64,000 nt of DNA from Luteibacter sp. UNC138MFCol5.1. GTDB taxonomy: Bacteria > Pseudomonadota > Gammaproteobacteria > Xanthomonadales > Rhodanobacteraceae. The stretch is taken from contig NZ_FODZ01000002.1 in assembly GCF_900110505.1 (NCBI RefSeq), forward strand, positions 725,227-789,226. The letters are read 5' to 3'. Below, piece after piece: positions 47,962 to 58,341 of this stretch. Position 1 is the stretch's first letter. Each line of letters begins with the position of its first letter. Under the pieces are notes generated by a model. It saw only the letters and a list, made by a program, of their open reading frames with translations, searched no databases and was not told the origin of the DNA. Position numbers and translations under genes: made by a program.

Positions 47962-49014
47962 ATGTTTCGCAAGCCCATGGCCCTTCTGCTGCTGGTCGCC
48001 GCCAGTCTGCTGACCTCGATACCGGCGCTGGCCGCGTCACCCAGGCCCGGCGCCCAGACCTCCTATTTCGACAACACCGGCCGCGACGACGTGCTTTCCG
48101 GCGGGCAGAAGACGATCGTCATCGACACGCCCAAGGGCAAGTTCAAGGTGTGGACCAAGCGGGTCGGCAACAACCCGACGATCAAGGTTCTGCTGCTGCA
48201 CGGCGGGCCGGGCGCCACGCACGAGTATTTCGAGGCGTTCGACAGCTATTTCCCCGGCGCGGGCATCGAGTACTACTACTACGACCAGCTCGGCTCGGGG
48301 TTCAGCGACAAGCCCACCGATCCGTCGCTGTGGGATATCCCCCGTTTCGTCGACGAGGTGGAGCAGGTGCGCCAGGCGCTGCATCTGGATAAGGACAACT
48401 TCTTCGTCCTGGGCCATTCCTGGGGCGGCGTGCTGGCGATCGAGTACGCGCTGAAGTATCCGCAGCACCTCAAGGGCGTGATCATCTCCAACATGATGGA
48501 CAGCATCCCCGCGTACAACGCGTACGCGAACAAGGTGCTGATGCCGGCGATGGATCAGAAGAAGCTCGCGGAGGTGAAGAAACTTGAAGCGGAGAAGAAG
48601 ACCTCCGATCCGCGGTACATGGAGCTCCTGATGCCCATGCACTACGAACAGCACGTGCTGCGCATGCCGGCGGCACAGTGGCCCGAGCCCGTCGAGCGCT
48701 CGTTCGCGCACCTCAACGAGCAGGTGTACGTGATGATGCAGGGCCCGAGCGAACTGGGTGCCAGCGGCAAGCTGCTTCACTGGGATCGCAGCAAGGACCT
48801 GAAGAACATCACCGTGCCCACGCTGGTGATCGGGGCGAAGTACGACACGATGGATCCCGCGTACATGGAAGCCATGGCGAAGAAGCTGCCCAACGGGCGG
48901 TTCCTGCTCTGCCCGAAGGGCGCCCATATGGCGATGTACGACGATCAGGCGACGTATTTCACGGGGCTGATCGGGTTCCTCAAGGATGTGGATGCGGGCG
49001 AGCCGATGAAGTGA
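47962..49014 (+). CDS. Proline-iminopeptidase-like alpha/beta hydrolase
   Basis: The 350-residue protein has a Sec signal peptide (about 1-24, ALAA/SP), then the S33 signature: HGGPGATHEYF (oxyanion loop near 80-84), nucleophile Ser in GHSWGG near 152-157, catalytic Asp in KYDTMD near 293 and His in GAHMAM near 321. This fits prolyl aminopeptidases and tripeptide hydrolases that free N-terminal Pro; being secreted it could act on extracytoplasmic peptides. Substrate not proven. A REP-like doublet follows its stop. Confidence 0.9.
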   Translation: MFRKPMALLLLVAASLLTSIPALAASPRPGAQTSYFDNTGRDDVLSGGQKTIVIDTPKGKFKVWTKRVGNNPTIKVLLLHGGPGATHEYFEAFDSYFPGAGIEYYYYDQLGSGFSDKPTDPSLWDIPRFVDEVEQVRQALHLDKDNFFVLGHSWGGVLAIEYALKYPQHLKGVIISNMMDSIPAYNAYANKVLMPAMDQKKLAEVKKLEAEKKTSDPRYMELLMPMHYEQHVLRMPAAQWPEPVERSFAHLNEQVYVMMQGPSELGASGKLLHWDRSKDLKNITVPTLVIGAKYDTMDPAYMEAMAKKLPNGRFLLCPKGAHMAMYDDQATYFTGLIGFLKDVDAGEPMK

Positions 49015-49028
49015 GGGTCCTTGCTGTC

Positions 49029-49095
49029 GTGGGAGCGGCCTTGGCCGCGATGGGGGCTTGCGGCTAGCACCCATCGCGGCCAAGGCCGCTCCCAC
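49029..49095. repeat. REP-like perfect inverted doublet
   Basis: Two perfectly complementary 26-base arms (49029-49054 and 49070-49095) with a 15-base loop. Each has the GTGGGAGC head and a GGCCTTGGCC centre. It lies after the hydrolase gene and could act as its terminator or as a REPIN. Confidence 0.9.
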
Positions 49096-49193
49096 AGGGT
49101 TCGCCGCTGTCATATGTGCTGGCAGTCTTCGCTCCTGAGACGGCTTTCTGGCAACATCGCCCGGTTAACGACGCGCCGTGGCGCGCCTGCCGG

Positions 49194-51446
49194 ATGCCGA
49201 AACCCATGAATCTGCAAGCCAATTACGAACAGATCCCGCTCAAGGACTACGCCGAGCGGGCCTATCTCGACTATTCGATGTACGTGGTGCTGGATCGCGC
49301 CCTGCCCTTCGTGGGCGACGGGCTGAAGCCGGTCCAGCGCCGCATCGTGTACGCCATGAGCGAGCTGGCGCTGGGCGCCACCGCCAAGCCGAAGAAGTCC
49401 GCCCGCACCATCGGCGACGTGATCGGCAAGTTCCATCCCCATGGCGATTCGGCCTGCTACGAGGCGATGGTCCTCATGGCGCAGCCCTTCTCGTACCGCT
49501 ATCCGCTGGTGGACGGCCACGGCAACTTCGGCTCGCCGGACGATCCGAAGAGCTTCGCGGCCATGCGTTACACGGAGTCGCGCCTGACGCCCATCGCCGA
49601 GGTACTGCTGTCCGAGCTGGGTCACGGCACGGTGGACTGGGTCCCGAACTTCGACGGCACGATGGACGAGCCGTCGTGGCTGCCGGCCCGCGTGCCGCAC
49701 GTGCTGCTGAACGGTTCGATGGGCATCGCGGTCGGCATGGCCACGGACATCCCGCCGCACAACCTGCGCGAGGTCGCCAGCGCCTGCATCCGCCTGCTCG
49801 ACGATCCGGACGCCACCATCGCGGACCTCTGCGAGCACGTGCACGGCCCGGACTACCCGACCTCGGCCGAGATCATCACCCCGCGGCGCGAACTCGCGGC
49901 GATGTACCAGAACGGCACGGGCTCCGTGCGCGCCCGCGCCATCTACGAACGCGACGACGGCAACATCGTCATCACGGCCCTGCCCCACCAGGTCTCTCCG
50001 TCGAAGATCCTCGAGCAGATCGCCGCGCAGATGCGCGCGAAGAAGCTGCCGATGATCGAGGACCTGCGCGACGAATCCGACCACGAGAACCCGATCCGCC
50101 TCGTCCTCGTCCCCCGCTCTAACAGGGTGGATGTCGAGGAGATGATGCAGCACCTTTTCGCCACCACCGATCTGGAAAAGAGCTTCCGCGTCAACCTGAA
50201 CATGATCGGCCTCGACGGCCGGCCGCAGGTGAAGGATCTCAAGACGATCCTCGGCGAGTGGCTGCGCTTCCGCACCGATACGGTCACGCGCCGCCTGAAC
50301 CACCGCCTCGGACGCGTGGAACGCCGCCTGCACTTGCTCGAGGCGCTGCGCATCGCCTACCTCAACATCGACGAGGTGATCCGCATCGTCCGCACCGAGG
50401 AAGAACCGAAGCCGGTGCTCATCGCCCGCTTCCGCCTCGACGACGAGCAGGCCGATTACATCCTCGAGACGAAGCTGCGCCAGCTGGCCCGCCTCGAGGA
50501 AATGAAGATCAACGAAGAGCGCGACAAGCTCGAGGAAGAGCGCGCGCGCATCAACGTGCTGCTGAAGTCGCCGGCGAAGCTGAAGGGCCTGATCAAGGAA
50601 GAACTGCGCAGCGACGCCGAGAAATACGGGGACGAACGCCGTTCGCCGCTGGTGGAGCGCAGCGCCGCGCAGGCGCTCGATGAAAGCGCGCTGGTCGCGT
50701 CCGAACCGGTGACCGTGGTGCTCTCGCAGAAGGGCTGGGTGCGCGCAGGCAAGGGGCACGACGTCGACGGCGAGGCGCTGTCTTACCGCGAGGGCGACAG
50801 CCTGCTGGCGATCTCGCGCGCGCGCACGACGCAGCAGGTCGCGTTCATCGACTCGACAGGCCGCGCCTACACCACGCCGGCGCACACGCTGCCGTCGGCA
50901 CGCGGCAACGGCGAGCCGCTGACGGGTCGATTCAGCCCGCCGGCCGGCGCGCGCTTCGACGCGGTCGTGACCGCCGACAACGACACCCGCGTGATCCTCG
51001 CCACCGACTTCGGCTACGGCTTCGTCACGCGTTTCGAAGCCCTCACGGGCCGCCAGAAGGCGGGCAAGCAGATCATCTCGCTGAGCGACGGCGCGCGCGT
51101 GCTGGCGCCCGTCATCACCGCCGATCCGTCGCGCGACCGCGTGGTCGTGGTCACGGGCGAGGGGCATCTGCTCATGTTCTCGGTCGCCGAACTGCCGGAA
51201 CTCGACAAGGGCAAGGGCAACAAGCTGATCGAGATTCCGAAGGCGAAGCTCGCCTCGGGCGAGGAACGCGTGGTCGGCGTCGCCGTCGTGGCCGAGGGCA
51301 AGGGCGAAGTCACCCTGTATGCCGGGCAGCGCAAGCTCACGCTGAAGTGGGCCGATCTCGTGGAATACGGCGGCAACCGCGCCACGCGCGGCGGCGTGCT
51401 GCCACGCGGCCTGCGGCGCGTGGAGCGGATCGAGACCACCGGATGA
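49194..51446 (+). CDS. parC: DNA topoisomerase IV subunit A (ParC)
   Basis: ParC is the DNA-breaking subunit of topoisomerase IV, which separates daughter chromosomes. The 750-residue protein has the quinolone region [12 protein letters not shown] at about residues 81-92, the catalytic Tyr126 in [10 protein letters not shown], and the C-terminal beta-pinwheel repeats (about 500-740; [12 protein letters not shown] and so on). Ser86 and Glu90 match the sensitive wild type of E. coli ParC Ser80 and Glu84. The start is ATG 49194 or 49206; the first gives [20 protein letters not shown]. Its last 30 bases recur at 51631-51660 in a tandem duplication. Confidence 0.96.
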   Translation: MPKPMNLQANYEQIPLKDYAERAYLDYSMYVVLDRALPFVGDGLKPVQRRIVYAMSELALGATAKPKKSARTIGDVIGKFHPHGDSACYEAMVLMAQPFSYRYPLVDGHGNFGSPDDPKSFAAMRYTESRLTPIAEVLLSELGHGTVDWVPNFDGTMDEPSWLPARVPHVLLNGSMGIAVGMATDIPPHNLREVASACIRLLDDPDATIADLCEHVHGPDYPTSAEIITPRRELAAMYQNGTGSVRARAIYERDDGNIVITALPHQVSPSKILEQIAAQMRAKKLPMIEDLRDESDHENPIRLVLVPRSNRVDVEEMMQHLFATTDLEKSFRVNLNMIGLDGRPQVKDLKTILGEWLRFRTDTVTRRLNHRLGRVERRLHLLEALRIAYLNIDEVIRIVRTEEEPKPVLIARFRLDDEQADYILETKLRQLARLEEMKINEERDKLEEERARINVLLKSPAKLKGLIKEELRSDAEKYGDERRSPLVERSAAQALDESALVASEPVTVVLSQKGWVRAGKGHDVDGEALSYREGDSLLAISRARTTQQVAFIDSTGRAYTTPAHTLPSARGNGEPLTGRFSPPAGARFDAVVTADNDTRVILATDFGYGFVTRFEALTGRQKAGKQIISLSDGARVLAPVITADPSRDRVVVVTGEGHLLMFSVAELPELDKGKGNKLIEIPKAKLASGEERVVGVAVVAEGKGEVTLYAGQRKLTLKWADLVEYGGNRATRGGVLPRGLRRVERIETTG

Positions 51447-51456
51447 TCGCCACCTC

Positions 51457-51563
51457 GTAGGAGCGCGCCCTGCGCGCGACATGTTCTGGAGCCGAATCCA
51501 CGAGCTGGCGCGCCAGCCCGCTGACCGAGGCGCAGAGCTGTCGCGCGCAGGGCGCGCTCCTAC
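51457..51563. repeat. REP-like inverted doublet, first copy
   Basis: Perfect 24-base inverted arms at 51457-51480 and 51540-51563 begin with GTAGGAGCGCG and contain a CGCGCCCTGCGCGCG centre. The 59-base spacer differs from the other doublets. Confidence 0.88.
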
Positions 51564-51670
51564 CCGACGACGGTGCGCCAGAGCCGGGTGTAGTTCCAGC
51601 CGTCCTTGTATGGCATCACGCCGTGGAAGGCGCGTGGAGCGGATCGAGACCACCGGATGATCGCCACCTC

Positions 51671-51776
51671 GTAGGAGCGCGCCCTGCGCGCGACATGTTC
51701 TGGAGGCGAACGCGAGCTGGCGCGCCAGCCCCGCGGACCGGGGCGCAAAGCTGTCGCGCTCAGGGCGCGCTCCTAC
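51671..51776. repeat. REP-like inverted doublet, second copy
   Basis: Arms at 51671-51694 and 51753-51776 are the same as in the first copy, except that one arm has a single change (CGCTCAGG). It comes from the tandem duplication. Confidence 0.88.
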
Positions 51777-51790
51777 CTGAAGACGGTGCG

Positions 51791-52279
51791 TCAGAGCCGG
51801 GTGTAGTTCCAGGACACCATCCGGCCGTCCTTGTACGGCATCACGCCGTGGAAGGGCCGGGGGTCGGCATCGAACACCAGTGGGAGGAAGTGACGGTCGC
51901 CCTCCCACATCGGCAGCGTGTCCAGGGCGTCGACGGGAACCCATTCGAGCGCGCCTTCGGGATTCGACTCCAGCGGCGTGCCCTCGTAGCGCGTCACCAC
52001 GAAGATGAAGCCCAGCCAGTCCTCGCCGTGCTTGCCGAAGCCCGGCCAGTTCAGCGTGCCGCGCAGGCGCATCTCCAGGCACTCGATGCCGGCTTCCTCG
52101 CGGATTTCCCGGCGCATGCACGCCGCGATGTCTTCCTCCGGCTCCATCTTTCCGCCCAGGCCATTGTACTTGCCCAGGTGATGATCGTCCTTGCGGGCGT
52201 TGCGGTGGATCATGAGCACGCGCTTGCCGTCCGGGGACAGCACGTAGCCGAGCGTGGCGACGATGGGCGTATAGGGCAT
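51791..52279 (-). CDS. NUDIX hydrolase (8-oxo-dGTP diphosphatase-like)
   Basis: A 162-residue pyrophosphohydrolase. The complete NUDIX box is at residues about 42-66: GLGGKMEPEEDIAACMRRE, then IREEAGIE, with the catalytic REUXEE pattern. The R-H-N-x-x-K-D-D-H start and WPGFGKHGEDW section resemble MutT/YvcI-type enzymes that cleave oxidised nucleotides, though other nucleoside diphosphate derivatives are possible. It converges on parC, and its 3' end is part of a local duplication. The intact C-terminus here is KDGRMVSWNYTRL. Confidence 0.9.
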   Translation of the reverse strand: MPYTPIVATLGYVLSPDGKRVLMIHRNARKDDHHLGKYNGLGGKMEPEEDIAACMRREIREEAGIECLEMRLRGTLNWPGFGKHGEDWLGFIFVVTRYEGTPLESNPEGALEWVPVDALDTLPMWEGDRHFLPLVFDADPRPFHGVMPYKDGRMVSWNYTRL

Positions 52280-52385
52280 GGCGTTGGAGGGAATCGGTTA
52301 AAAGCGCCGGAGTTTACGCCCTCCACGCGAAGAGCGCGTCGCCGCCCCCTTGCGCCGCCCGCCTGCCCCGGCGAACATCCGGGAC

Positions 52386-53201
52386 ATGCTGTTCCCTCGC
52401 CTCCCCCGTTTCATCCGTCGAACCCTTCCCCGCCTCACCATCGCCGCGGCACTGGTCGCGGCGGCCGGCGCATGCGCCGACGCCGCCGACGCACTGGAAG
52501 GCCACGACATCGTGTTCGACAGCCAGTCGTATTTCACGGTCAGCGTGGATCTGACGCGGGAAGACATCGAGCTGCACTGGCGCAATCCCGACAACGGCCA
52601 GCCGTTCGCCACCATCGAGACGCTGCGGACCTGGACGGCCGGCAAGGGTCGCCCGTTGGTCTTCGCGACCAACGCGGGCATCTACGATCGGGATTTCAAG
52701 CCGCTCGGGCTCTACGTGGAGGATGGCAAGACCGTCGTGCCGCTTAACCTCGCGCACGGCAATCCCCGCTCGGGCAATTTTTCGCTGCTGCCCAACGGCG
52801 TCTTCGCGATCTACGACGACGGCACGGCCGACGTGCACACCAGCGACGCGTTCCGCGCCGCGGCCCGCAAGCCGCGCTGGGCCACGCAGTCGGGGCCGAT
52901 GCTCGTCATCGACGGACAGATCAACACGCAGTTCGAGAACGGCTCGGACAGCATGAAGTGGCGCAGCGGCGTCTGCGCGCGCACGCCTCGCGAGGTGGTG
53001 TTCGTCGTCAGCCGGACGCCCGTCAACTTCCATAGTTTCGCGCGGCTGTTCCGCGACGAGATCGGCTGCAAGGACGCCCTGTTCCTCGACGGCACGATCT
53101 CGCAGTTCTACACCCCCGACGACGGCTACGTCGGCGCTCCGGCGTTCATGACCAAACCCTACGCCGGCATGGTCGCGGTGTACCCGAAACAGCGGCGCTG
53201 A
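52386..53201 (+). CDS. Phosphodiester glycosidase (NAGPA)-like secreted protein
   Basis: The 271-residue protein has a hydrophobic N-terminal signal (about 1-37, CADA/AD) and the DUF2233/NAGPA domain. Motifs seen are VFATNAGIYDRDFKPLGL, GNFSLLPNGVFAIYDDG, TQSGPMLVIDGQIN and the C-terminal GCKDALFLDGTISQFY. Such proteins hydrolyse sugar-phosphodiester or act on exopolysaccharides; the substrate is unknown. The start at ATG 52386 keeps the signal peptide; the ATG at 52350 would add 12 residues without a recognisable role. Confidence 0.87.
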   Translation: MLFPRLPRFIRRTLPRLTIAAALVAAAGACADAADALEGHDIVFDSQSYFTVSVDLTREDIELHWRNPDNGQPFATIETLRTWTAGKGRPLVFATNAGIYDRDFKPLGLYVEDGKTVVPLNLAHGNPRSGNFSLLPNGVFAIYDDGTADVHTSDAFRAAARKPRWATQSGPMLVIDGQINTQFENGSDSMKWRSGVCARTPREVVFVVSRTPVNFHSFARLFRDEIGCKDALFLDGTISQFYTPDDGYVGAPAFMTKPYAGMVAVYPKQRR

Positions 53202-53214
53202 CGCGCCGCTGTCT

Positions 53215-54348
53215 TCAACCGGCGAGCATGCGCTCGCAGATCGCCTCGTAGAGATCCGGCAGGCGTTCCAGGTCGGCGATGCTGACGCATTCGTCGACCT
53301 TATGGATCGTGGCGTTCACCGGCCCCAGCTCGATCACCTCGGCGCCCATCGGCGCGATGAAGCGTCCGTCGGACGTGCCGCCGCCCGTGCTCTGTTCCGG
53401 ATCGATGCCGCAGAGATCGCGGCAGACGGCGGCCACGACCTCGCGCAACCGGCCGCCCGGCGGCGCCAGGAACGGGTGGCCCGACAGGTGCCAGTCGATG
53501 GCGAAATCGACGTCGTGCGCGCGCAGGATCGCCTCGGCGCGCTCGCGAAGCGCGTCGGCCGTGCTCGCCGTCGAGAAACGGAAGTTGATCAGCGCCACGA
53601 GCTCGCCGGGGATCACGTTGTTGGCGCCCGTGCCGGCGTTGAGGTTGGACACCTGGAACGAGGTCGGCGGGAAATCGGCGTTGCCCTCGTCCCAACGCTC
53701 CGCGGCCAGCGCGGCGAGCGCCGGTGCGAACGCGTGGATCGGGTTCTTCGCTTTTTCCGGATAGGCGACGTGGCCCTGCACACCGCGAACGGTGAGCGTG
53801 CCCGAGAGCGAGCCGCGCCGCCCGACGCGGATGAGGTCGCCGAGCCGCTCCTTCGCCGAAGGCTCTCCCACGACGCACGCGTCGATGCGCTGGCCCGTCG
53901 CGGCGAAGTGTTCCACCACCTCGCGCACACCGTGCAGCGCCACGCCCTCCTCGTCGCTGGTGAGCAGCAGGCCGACGGTACCGGCGTGCAAGGGGTGCGC
54001 GCCGACGAAGCGCTCCAGCGCCACCACCATCGCGGCCACCGATCCCTTCATGTCCGCCGCGCCGCGCCCGTAAAGCATGCCCTCGTGCTCCGTCGGCTCG
54101 AAGGGCGGAAAGCGCCAGCGATCCTCGGGGCCGGTGGGCACGACATCGGTGTGGCCGAGGAAGGCCAGCACGGGGCCCTCCGTCCCGTGGGTGGCCCAAA
54201 GGTTGTCGACGTCGCCGAAGCGCAGGTGCTCGATACGGAAGCCGAGCTTTGCGAGGCGCGCCGCGATGAGCGGCAGGCAGCCGGCGTCCTCGGGCGTGAC
54301 CGAACGGCGGGCGATGAGGTCCTTGGTGAGGGCGAGCACGGGGGTCAT
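53215..54348 (-). CDS. dapE: Succinyl-diaminopimelate desuccinylase DapE
   Basis: DapE converts N-succinyl-LL-diaminopimelate to LL-DAP in lysine and peptidoglycan synthesis. The 377-residue protein has the two-zinc M20 core: GHTDVVPTG with His near 67, [10 protein letters not shown] with Asp near 100, SDEEG near 134, and the GGTSDGRFI motif near 323-331. Length is exact. The start ATG at 54348 is chosen for family fit; the open frame upstream is not coding. It is the last gene of the glnD-dapD-yffB-dapE unit. Confidence 0.96.
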   Translation of the reverse strand: MTPVLALTKDLIARRSVTPEDAGCLPLIAARLAKLGFRIEHLRFGDVDNLWATHGTEGPVLAFLGHTDVVPTGPEDRWRFPPFEPTEHEGMLYGRGAADMKGSVAAMVVALERFVGAHPLHAGTVGLLLTSDEEGVALHGVREVVEHFAATGQRIDACVVGEPSAKERLGDLIRVGRRGSLSGTLTVRGVQGHVAYPEKAKNPIHAFAPALAALAAERWDEGNADFPPTSFQVSNLNAGTGANNVIPGELVALINFRFSTASTADALRERAEAILRAHDVDFAIDWHLSGHPFLAPPGGRLREVVAAVCRDLCGIDPEQSTGGGTSDGRFIAPMGAEVIELGPVNATIHKVDECVSIADLERLPDLYEAICERMLAG

Positions 54349-54442
54349 GGCTGGATCGTTACCTGGGAAGCGTGGTCGCGAAAACCGCGCGTTCCGCCGT
54401 GGGCACCGGCGTGCGCCGGTGCGACGGGTGTGGCTGGCCGGA

Positions 54443-54796
54443 TCACTTTCCGAACCGCTTCTTGAACGCGTTATCGGAAAAACCGACCGACACGTCGTCG
54501 CCATCAACGACGACGGGCCGCTTGATCAGCGCCGGGTATTCCTTGAGCAGCAGGGTCCACTCGGGATCGGTGCGCGGATCCTTGCGCTGCGGGAGCAGCG
54601 TCCGCCACGTGGTCGACGCCTTGTTGATCAGCTTTTCCCATCCGCCGAGTTTCTCCGCCCACGCCTTCAGCGTGGCCGCGGGCACCGGGTTCGCGCGATA
54701 GTCGACGAACGTGTACCCGACGCCGAAGCGGTCGAGCCAGTTCCTCGCCTTCTTGCAGGTGTCGCAGGTCGGCAGGCCATAGAGCGTGATCGTCAT
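54443..54796 (-). CDS. ArsC/Spx-family thioredoxin-fold protein (YffB-like)
   Basis: A 117-residue thioredoxin-like protein starting [21 protein letters not shown] with the CxxC at about 10-13 and the conserved [15 protein letters not shown] segment. It belongs to the arsenate-reductase fold, but the E. coli relative YffB sits next to dapE and is not a proven arsenate reductase. It lies between dapE and dapD, three bases after the latter, so it is in the same operon. Confidence 0.92.
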   Translation of the reverse strand: MTITLYGLPTCDTCKKARNWLDRFGVGYTFVDYRANPVPAATLKAWAEKLGGWEKLINKASTTWRTLLPQRKDPRTDPEWTLLLKEYPALIKRPVVVDGDDVSVGFSDNAFKKRFGK

Positions 54797-54799
54797 GGA

Positions 54800-55633
54800 T
54801 CAGTCGCCGCTGCGCAGGAGTTCGTTGATGCCGGTCTTCGAACGCGTCTTCTCGTCCACCTGCTTGACGATCACCGCGGCGTAGAGGCTGTGGCTGCCGT
54901 CCTTCGAGGGCAGGCTGCCGGAAACGACGACGCTGCCGGCCGGGACGCGGCCATAGGTCACCTCGCCCGTCGCGCGGTTGTAGATGCGGGTGGACTGGCC
55001 GAGGAACACGCCCATGCCGATCACGGAACCCTTCTCCACCACGACGCCCTCGACGACTTCGGAGCGCGCGCCGATGAAGCAGTTGTCCTCGATGATCGTC
55101 GGGTTGGCCTGCAGCGGCTCCAGCACGCCACCGATGCCGACGCCGCCGGAAAGATGCACGTTCGCGCCGATCTGCGCGCAGGAGCCAACCGTGGCCCAGG
55201 TATCGACCATGGTGCCGGCGCCCACGTAGGCACCGATGTTGGTGTAGCTCGGCATCAGCACCGCGTCCTTCGCGATGTGCGCGCCGCGACGGACGAGCGC
55301 CCCAGGAACCACGCGCGCGCCGAGGCTCGCGTATTCGGTGGCGTCGCCGTCGGTGAAGCGCAGCGGCACCTTGTCGAACGCGCTCGACGGGCCGCCGTCC
55401 ATCACGCGGTTGCCGTTCATGCGGAAGTACAGCAGCACCGCCTTCTTCAGCCACGCGTTGACGATCCAGCCGCCCTTGCCGTCGGGTTCGGCGACGCGGC
55501 GTTCGCCGGATTCGAGCAGGTTGAGCACCTGGTCGACGGCTTCGCGCAGGTTGCCCTCGATCTCGTTCTGCGTGAGGTCGGCGCGGCGTTCGAAGGCGTC
55601 GTCGATCAGGGATTCAAGGGTTTGCATCTGCAT
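54800..55633 (-). CDS. dapD: Tetrahydrodipicolinate N-succinyltransferase DapD
   Basis: DapD succinylates tetrahydrodipicolinate in the DAP/lysine pathway. The 277-residue protein has an N-terminal helical domain and a left-handed beta-helix of hexapeptide repeats (about 105-230; [42 protein letters not shown] and following). Both ATG codons at 55633 and 55627 are in frame; the former overlaps the glnD end by 20 bases. Length matches the family (about 274). Confidence 0.96.
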   Translation of the reverse strand: MQMQTLESLIDDAFERRADLTQNEIEGNLREAVDQVLNLLESGERRVAEPDGKGGWIVNAWLKKAVLLYFRMNGNRVMDGGPSSAFDKVPLRFTDGDATEYASLGARVVPGALVRRGAHIAKDAVLMPSYTNIGAYVGAGTMVDTWATVGSCAQIGANVHLSGGVGIGGVLEPLQANPTIIEDNCFIGARSEVVEGVVVEKGSVIGMGVFLGQSTRIYNRATGEVTYGRVPAGSVVVSGSLPSKDGSHSLYAAVIVKQVDEKTRSKTGINELLRSGD

Positions 55634-58271
55634 GTACGGGAGTCCTGGGGCTTTCGGAACCGATGTGACGCAGCAGGCACGTGCGCAGAATCTCCCGGCG
55701 CTCGGGAGACAACGGCGCGTCGCTGCGATCGGTCAGTTGGAAGAAATCTTCGACGCGTTCGCCGAACGTGGCGATACGCGCATCATGCACGCGCACTTCC
55801 GCTTCGGCCAGCGCCTGCGCGACCGCGGCGAGCAGGCCCGGCCGGTCGGTGCAGACCAGCGCGAGCTGCGTGCGCTCGCCCGCGTCCACGAACTCGATGC
55901 GCGGCGCCATCTGGAAATGGCGCAGGTGACGGGAAATGCCGCGCTTGGTCGGCGCATGCCCGGCCGCCTGCTCCAGCGCGTGCAGCATGCGCGCGCGCAA
56001 CTCCTCCGCGCGCTGCAACGAGGCCGGTGCCTGCGAATCCGATTCGAGCAGCAGGAAGGTGTCCAGCGCCTTGCCGGTGCTCGAGACGAGGATGCGCGCC
56101 TCGACCACGGAGAAACGCAGGCGATCCAGCACGGCGGTCACCGTGGCGAACAGGCCGTCACGGTCGGGCGTGTAGATGAACAGCTCGGTGCTTCCGCGCA
56201 CGGAGAACGGATGCACCTCGACCAGCGGCGTGGCGCCATGGGCGCGCAGGATCGCCGCGGTCTGCCACGCGATCTGCTCGGGGCGATGACGCAAAAAGCT
56301 CGTGTCCGGAAATTCCGCCCAGACCGATGCGATGTCGTCCGCGGGAACGCGCTCGGCGGCGAGCATCACGAGCGCGCGCTCGCGGCATTCACGCACGCGC
56401 ACGCCGGAGTGGCCGGGCGGCTTGAGGTCGCTGCGCAGCGCGAAGCGCGTGGACGTATAGAGGTCCGCGAGCAGCCGGTCCTTCCACGCGTTCCACAGCT
56501 TCGGGCTGGTGCCGATGATGTCGGCGATCGTGAGCAGGTAGAGGTGGTCGAGGTGTTCCCAGTCGCCGACTTCGGCACCGAACCGGTGTACGACGTCGGG
56601 ATCGGTGATGTCCTGGCGCTGGGCGGTCGTGCTCATCGAGAGGTGGTGACGCACCAGCCAGGCGACGAGATCGATCTGCTCTTCCGGCAGGCCGAGCCGG
56701 CCGCAGAACGCGCGGGCGTCTTCTTCGCCCAGCACGGAGTGGTCGCCACCCCGACCCTTCGCGATGTCGTGGAACAGCGCGGCCAGCAGGAGCAGCTCCG
56801 GCCGCTCCAGGTGCGGCCAGATCTCGCAGGCGATGGGGAACTCGCGGCGCGCGGCGGGATCGGCGAAGCGCGCCACGTTGCGCAGCACGCGCAGCGTGTG
56901 TTCGTCGACGGTGTACACGTGGAAGAGGTCGTACTGCATGCGGCCGACCACCTTGCCGAATGCTGGCAGGATCGCGGCGAGCAGCCCATGCCGGTTCATG
57001 CGCCACAGCGCCTCCACGGCCGGCGCGCCGCGACGCAGCAGCGCGAGGAACGCCGCGAGCACCTGCGGATCGTCGGCCAGGGATTCGCCGTGCTGCGACA
57101 CGGCGTGCTGGATGCGGCGCATGGTTTCGGCGGTGAAGCCCGTGATGCCGGGCTCGTCCAGGCGCGCGATGAAGATTTCCACGAGCGCGGAAGGCCGGCG
57201 CACGAAAAGGTGCGGATTGCGCGGCGCGATGCGCGATCCGTAGCGCACGTAGTCGCTTCCCACCGGCTGTGGCTCGACATCGGGATCGAGCATTTCCTCG
57301 AAGCGCTCCACCAGCTGCGTGCCGGACCGCTCGATCTGGGTCGCCGCGCGGTAGTAGCCCTGCATGAACTGCTCGACGCCCAGGTTCTTCGCGTGTTCGT
57401 CCTCGAAGCCCAGGCGCGTCGCGAGCGCGCGCTGGTAGTCGAACAGCAGCCGCTCTTCCGCGCGGCCCGCCTCCAGGTGCAGGGCGTAGCGATAGCGGCG
57501 CAGCGTTTCCTCCGCGCGCGTCAGGCGCGTCACCTCCACGGGCTCCAGCAGTCCCTCGGCGACCATGGCGTCGAAATCGGGCGCGTCGGCGAGGCGGCGA
57601 CCGAGCCAGCGCAGCGCGTCGAGCGTGCGCAGCCCGCCGGGGCCGTCCTTGAGGTTCGGTTCGAGGTTCTGCGCGGTGTCGTCGTAGCGCGCGTGGCGCG
57701 CGTCGCGTTCGGCCAATCGCGCGGCGAGGTATTCGCGGGGCGGCCAGATCGCGGGATCGTCGAGGATGCCGCGCAGTTCGTTGGCCAGGATGGGCCAGCC
57801 CGCGAGGCGCCGGGCATCGAGCAGGCTGGTGAACACGCTGATGTCGCGAGCGGCGAGCTCGCGGCATTGCTGGATCGTGCGCACCGCGTGCCCCGGCTTG
57901 AGGCCGATGTCCCAGAGGCAGGCGAAGAAATTCTCCAGCGCGCGGTTCAGCGCCGGCGACGTCTCGCCGACCAGCGCGAGCAGGTCGACGTCCGACCGCG
58001 GGAACAGCATGCCGCGCCCGAAACCGCCGACCGCGAAGAGCGCGCCGGCGGCGATGTCGCCGAGGCAGGCCCCCCAGACATGCACCACGATGCGATCGAC
58101 GATCTCCGCGCGACGCCGCGCGAGAGCCGAGGCGTCTTCGCCGTCGCGAAATGCGACCGTGAGCGCGCGGTCGATGTCGCCGAGCAACTGGCGCAGCGAG
58201 CGTCGCGCCTCGGGCGATACGCCCGAGCGGGGCACCACGGCGGGCAGGCGTGGTAGCGGTGGCAGCGTCAC
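55614..58271 (-). CDS. glnD: Bifunctional uridylyltransferase/uridylyl-removing enzyme GlnD
   Basis: GlnD senses glutamine and uridylylates or deuridylylates the PII proteins. The 885-residue protein has the nucleotidyltransferase domain ([19 protein letters not shown] near 80-98), the GlnD linker, an HD phosphohydrolase domain ([15 protein letters not shown] near 500, LVRHHLSM) and two C-terminal ACT domains (about 690-770 and 800-880) that bind glutamine. Start is GTG at 58271. It lies 70 bases after map and overlaps dapD by 20 bases. Confidence 0.96.
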   Translation of the reverse strand: MTLPPLPRLPAVVPRSGVSPEARRSLRQLLGDIDRALTVAFRDGEDASALARRRAEIVDRIVVHVWGACLGDIAAGALFAVGGFGRGMLFPRSDVDLLALVGETSPALNRALENFFACLWDIGLKPGHAVRTIQQCRELAARDISVFTSLLDARRLAGWPILANELRGILDDPAIWPPREYLAARLAERDARHARYDDTAQNLEPNLKDGPGGLRTLDALRWLGRRLADAPDFDAMVAEGLLEPVEVTRLTRAEETLRRYRYALHLEAGRAEERLLFDYQRALATRLGFEDEHAKNLGVEQFMQGYYRAATQIERSGTQLVERFEEMLDPDVEPQPVGSDYVRYGSRIAPRNPHLFVRRPSALVEIFIARLDEPGITGFTAETMRRIQHAVSQHGESLADDPQVLAAFLALLRRGAPAVEALWRMNRHGLLAAILPAFGKVVGRMQYDLFHVYTVDEHTLRVLRNVARFADPAARREFPIACEIWPHLERPELLLLAALFHDIAKGRGGDHSVLGEEDARAFCGRLGLPEEQIDLVAWLVRHHLSMSTTAQRQDITDPDVVHRFGAEVGDWEHLDHLYLLTIADIIGTSPKLWNAWKDRLLADLYTSTRFALRSDLKPPGHSGVRVRECRERALVMLAAERVPADDIASVWAEFPDTSFLRHRPEQIAWQTAAILRAHGATPLVEVHPFSVRGSTELFIYTPDRDGLFATVTAVLDRLRFSVVEARILVSSTGKALDTFLLLESDSQAPASLQRAEELRARMLHALEQAAGHAPTKRGISRHLRHFQMAPRIEFVDAGERTQLALVCTDRPGLLAAVAQALAEAEVRVHDARIATFGERVEDFFQLTDRSDAPLSPERREILRTCLLRHIGSESPRTPVHADANP

Positions 58272-58341
58272 GTCAGGAGCCCCTCGTCGGTGTGTCGTCG
58301 GTCGCTGTGGGAGGGTCGCCCCGGATGTCGGTCCGGCCCCT

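Larger units (their letters stand above)
51417..51855. repeat. Tandem duplication of about 214 bp between parC and the NUDIX gene
   Basis: Copy 1 (51417-51630) and copy 2 (51631-about 51855) have the same order: the parC end, a REP-like inverted doublet, then a piece of the 3' end of the NUDIX gene. Thus the parC tail exists twice (51417-51446 and 51631-51660), and so does the end of the NUDIX gene (about 51569-51630 and 51782-51855). In copy 1 the NUDIX part lacks 12 bases and its frame is a fossil. Copies differ by small changes in the middle. Confidence 0.9.

Noticed and set aside
49110-52121. Minus-strand open frame of 1003 codons opposite parC
   Set aside because: Low-complexity Arg/His/Ala-rich product without any motif; parC on the other strand is certain.
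55275-58256. Plus-strand frame of 993 codons opposite glnD
   Set aside because: Shadow of glnD; composition is that of an antisense frame.
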